Shown here: in pieces, positions 6,732 through 8,540 of the stretch
How positions within the stretch are numbered: the stretch's first letter is position 1
Layout of the letters: each line of letters opens with the position of its first letter
Origin: JAHFHB01 sp964393875
Lineage (GTDB): Bacteria > Omnitrophota > Omnitrophia > Omnitrophales > Aquincolibacteriaceae
DNA: 8,540 nucleotides
Direction of reading: 5' to 3'
NCBI GenBank assembly: GCA_964393875.1
Contig: CAYMUZ010000067.1
Coordinates: 1-8,540, forward strand
Notes under the pieces: generated by a model
What the model saw: only the letters and a program-made list of their open reading frames with translations
Databases searched by the model: none
What the model was told of the DNA's origin: nothing
Position numbers and translations under genes: made by a program

Positions 6732-7337
6732 GTGGCGCAGCCCACGACTTCTCTCAAATGCACCCCCGAAAACCTCTGCCGTCTTCGCGCTGCGGGCCTG
6801 AACCTTGAAGGGGCTCTGACCGAGCTTGTGCCTTTGAGTAAGAAACATCTCAGCGCAGCTTACGTGAGTTGGTTTAATGACCCCGAAGTGACCCGGTATA
6901 CCCGCCACGGCGTTGAAACGTATACGATGGAAAAGGCCTGCGCCTATTTCGAGCGCATCCAACATTTAGACAATAGCCTCGTTTTTGCCGTTCACCGCCG
7001 CTCTGACGGCCGGCACGTTGGAAACATCAGTCTCAATGATATTTCGTGGACGAATCATGCGGGTGAGATTTCGGTGATTTTGGGCGAAAAAGAGTGCTGG
7101 GGACAGGGGCTGGGCGCCGAGGCTGTGGGTTTGGTGAGTTCCTTTGCATTTCAAGACCTCGATCTGCACCGTCTCTTTTTGGGAATGACCGCGGAGAATG
7201 ACGGCATGATTCGAATCGCGGCTAAAAATGGATATCGCGAAGAAGGCGTTCTGCGGCACGCGTTTTGCAAAAACGGAACTTACAAAGACATCACTCAGTG
7301 GTCGCGCATCAATCCGCGGCATGCGGGCGGCACATGA
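6732..7337 (+). CDS. GNAT-family N-acetyltransferase, possibly PseH-like
   Basis: It encodes 201 residues from a GTG start at 6732, supported by AGAGGA (6719-6724) spaced eight bases upstream and straddling the end of pseB. Similarity to RimJ/RimL-type (Acetyltransf_3) proteins begins near residue 24 (LEGALTELVPLSKKHL). It includes YVSWFNDPEVTRYT (44-57), the acetyl-CoA loop CWGQGLGAEAV (122-132), HRLFLGMTAENDGMIRIA (146-163) and the late NGYREEGVLRHA (166-177). The enzyme should transfer acetyl from acetyl-CoA to an amine. Directly after PseB, the likely substrate is a UDP-4-amino-4,6-dideoxy sugar, as for PseH, but sequence alone does not fix this. The first 23 residues are an unusual extension for the family, with no better start codon nearby. 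Its stop overlaps the next ATG by four bases. Confidence 0.85.
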   Translation: MAQPTTSLKCTPENLCRLRAAGLNLEGALTELVPLSKKHLSAAYVSWFNDPEVTRYTRHGVETYTMEKACAYFERIQHLDNSLVFAVHRRSDGRHVGNISLNDISWTNHAGEISVILGEKECWGQGLGAEAVGLVSSFAFQDLDLHRLFLGMTAENDGMIRIAAKNGYREEGVLRHAFCKNGTYKDITQWSRINPRHAGGT

Positions 7338-7939
7338 TTGGGCTGGTCGATTATGGCATGGGCAATCTGCAGTCGGTGCGTAATGCCTGTGAGTTTCTCG
7401 GGTTTGCGGTGAAGCTTGTGCGGTCGGCGGCAGAGCTTGATCAGGCAGAGAAAATCATTCTGCCAGGCGTCGGCGCTTTTTCTGAAGGGATGAAAAATCT
7501 GAACGCCCAGGATTTGGCGGCGCCGCTTTGTCGCGCGGTGCGAGAAAACCACAAGCCCCTGCTGGGTATTTGCCTGGGCATGCAGCTTTTAGCGGACCGG
7601 GGAACCGAGGGCGGCGATACGCCGGGGCTAGGCTTGATTCCGGGCACAGTGAAACGCCTTGAAACCGGAGGCTTGCGCCTGCCGCATATCGGCTGGAATG
7701 ATATCCGTATTGTTCGCCCGACGCCCGTTTTCTTGCCGGACCTGGCCGTTGATTATTACTTTGTGCACAGTTATTTTTTCGCAGCGGACGATACGGCTGA
7801 TGTGGTCGCCCGCACGGAATACGGCATTGATTTTCCCTGTGTGGTAGGTCGCGGCAGTGCGCTTGGGGTGCAGTTTCATCCCGAAAAGTCACACCGTTTT
7901 GGGCTGGAGCTTTTAAAAAGGTTTTTGGGATCATGCTGA
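7334..7939 (+). CDS. hisH: HisH-type glutamine amidotransferase of a sugar-amidation pathway
   Basis: This class I glutaminase should hydrolyse glutamine and pass ammonia to the HisF-type partner encoded next. It has 201 residues, normal for HisH, from the ATG at 7334 in an ATGA overlap. Motifs: DYGMGN (6-11), LPGVGAF (43-49), the nucleophile elbow GICLGMQ with Cys80, the HisH-typical PHIGWN (117-122), and QFHPEKS with His182 and Glu184 completing the triad. The same frame continues upstream into the acetyltransferase gene, but similarity begins at this ATG. No other his gene is present apart from the divergent HisF. Together with the PseB/GNAT neighbours this indicates the HisH2-like paralogue used for amidino-sugar synthesis (as with WbpG) rather than histidine synthesis. 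hisH is the family symbol; the role is inferred from context. Confidence 0.9.
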   Translation: MIGLVDYGMGNLQSVRNACEFLGFAVKLVRSAAELDQAEKIILPGVGAFSEGMKNLNAQDLAAPLCRAVRENHKPLLGICLGMQLLADRGTEGGDTPGLGLIPGTVKRLETGGLRLPHIGWNDIRIVRPTPVFLPDLAVDYYFVHSYFFAADDTADVVARTEYGIDFPCVVGRGSALGVQFHPEKSHRFGLELLKRFLGSC

Positions 7940-8540
7940 AAAAACGTCTTATTCCTGTGCTGTATCTAAAAAACGGGTTGATCGTGCGCAGTGAAAGTTT
8001 TCACGATTTTCGCGAGTTTGGCAATCCGATCAACCAATTGCAGCGGCTCAACGACTGGTGGGTCGATGAGCTGGTTTATATCGATATTACGCGCGACGGC
8101 AGCTATGATCTCAAACGGGATGACCACAAGATCAAGGTGGCCAGTGACGTCCTTTCGATTCTCGTGGAAATTTCCAGACAATGTTTTATGCCGCTGACTT
8201 TCGGCGGACGCATCCGCAATTTTGACGATGCGGCACGCTTTATCGCCCACGGGGCCGATAAAGTGGTTATCAATACGGCAGCTTTTCGGACCCCAGATCT
8301 GATTACACAGGTGGCCCGGCATTTTGGCAGTCAGTGCATGGTGGTCGGCCTCGATGTGAAATTTGAAGAAGGCCGCCACCGCCTCTTGATCGATCAAGGC
8401 CGCAAACCGGTGGAGATGCTCCCTGAGGAATGGGCGCGCCGGGCCGTGGATCTGGGCGCCGGTGAAATTTTCCTGAATTCTATCGACCGAGACGGACGCG
8501 CCAGCGGTTTTGACCTTGAGATGATCGAGCGGATTGCCGC
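7933..8540 (+). CDS. hisF: HisF-like (WbuZ/HisF2-type) barrel protein, 3' end cut by the window
   Basis: About 202 residues are visible from the ATG at 7933, which overlaps the hisH stop by seven bases (ATGCTGA); a complete protein would be roughly 250-265. HisF features include MLKKRLIP, DELVYIDIT (45-53), ADKVVINTAA (108-117), GLDVK with Asp141 (equivalent of Asp130 in Thermotoga HisF), and GAGEIFLNSIDRDG (175-188). Three departures from housekeeping HisF are visible. The catalytic Asp11 position is Tyr (IPVLYLKNG). About 11 extra residues follow DIT, in the beta2-alpha2 loop. The phosphate-loop GGG is GGR (FGGRI). These changes fit the LPS-associated HisF2/WbuZ group, which receives ammonia from HisH for a sugar amidotransferase. 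True imidazole-glycerol-phosphate cyclase activity is unlikely. Confidence 0.88.
   Translation, partial: MLKKRLIPVLYLKNGLIVRSESFHDFREFGNPINQLQRLNDWWVDELVYIDITRDGSYDLKRDDHKIKVASDVLSILVEISRQCFMPLTFGGRIRNFDDAARFIAHGADKVVINTAAFRTPDLITQVARHFGSQCMVVGLDVKFEEGRHRLLIDQGRKPVEMLPEEWARRAVDLGAGEIFLNSIDRDGRASGFDLEMIERIA

Noticed and set aside
7455..7934. Minus-strand open frame opposite hisH
   Set aside because: It lies wholly within the conserved hisH gene. The translated product is low-complexity and Pro/Arg-rich, as expected of an antisense frame.
7334..8540. A histidine biosynthesis operon (hisH-hisF)
   Set aside because: No other his gene is present, the HisF homologue lacks Asp11, and the pair follows PseB and an acetyltransferase in one coupled operon.
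1..8540. CRISPR arrays, tRNA or rRNA genes, insertion sequences with a transposase
   Set aside because: No spaced direct repeats of CRISPR type, no cloverleaf or rRNA-like stretch, and no transposase-like protein in any frame that I could recognise.

Overview
The window looks like a chromosomal fragment from an uncultivated Gram-negative-type bacterium. A giant modular surface protein beside a nonulosonate-type sugar operon would suit Candidatus Omnitrophota or a relative in the PVC area. That placement is recollection and inference, because no rRNA or other marker gene is present.

Layout: (1) Positions 2-4789 (+) hold the 3' part of one very large gene whose start lies off the left edge. 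Its product has the tail of one module and four full tandem modules of about 178 residues, resembling carbohydrate-binding jelly rolls. These are followed by a beta-propeller-like stretch, an Ig-like beta segment and a C-terminal helical domain. (2) Positions 4790-5401 are intergenic apart from one small minus-strand coiled-coil gene (4853-5080). The interval is bracketed by two 40-nt hairpins that are inverted copies of each other (33/40 identical, with one compensatory base-pair change). One serves as a bidirectional terminator; the other has no gene to terminate. Next come four TGAC-N6 repeats at an exact 10-bp period, overlapping a near-consensus sigma70 promoter. (3) Positions 5402 to the right edge (+) form a tightly packed operon: an excisionase-type helix-turn-helix protein, a PseB-type UDP-GlcNAc inverting 4,6-dehydratase, a GNAT N-acetyltransferase, a HisH-type glutaminase and a HisF-type barrel cut by the right edge. 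Junctions are ATGA overlaps, a 7-nt overlap, or an 11-nt gap containing a Shine-Dalgarno.

How the genes fit: PseB starts the route from UDP-GlcNAc to pseudaminic-acid-type sugars, and the GNAT is a plausible PseH-like step. The HisH/HisF pair is not from a histidine operon. The HisF homologue has Tyr where the cyclase Asp11 should be, plus an 11-residue insertion on the catalytic face, as expected for an ammonia-channelling WbuZ/HisF2-type protein used with a sugar amidotransferase. The operon therefore probably makes an acetamidino-modified 6-deoxy amino sugar for a surface glycan or flagellin. The aminotransferase (PseC) and amidotransferase (WbpG/WbuX/PseA type) are not in view. The HTH protein and the TGAC repeats suggest autoregulation of the operon.

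Most worth a second look are the inverted hairpin pair around a lone gene, the TGAC repeat array, and the altered HisF.
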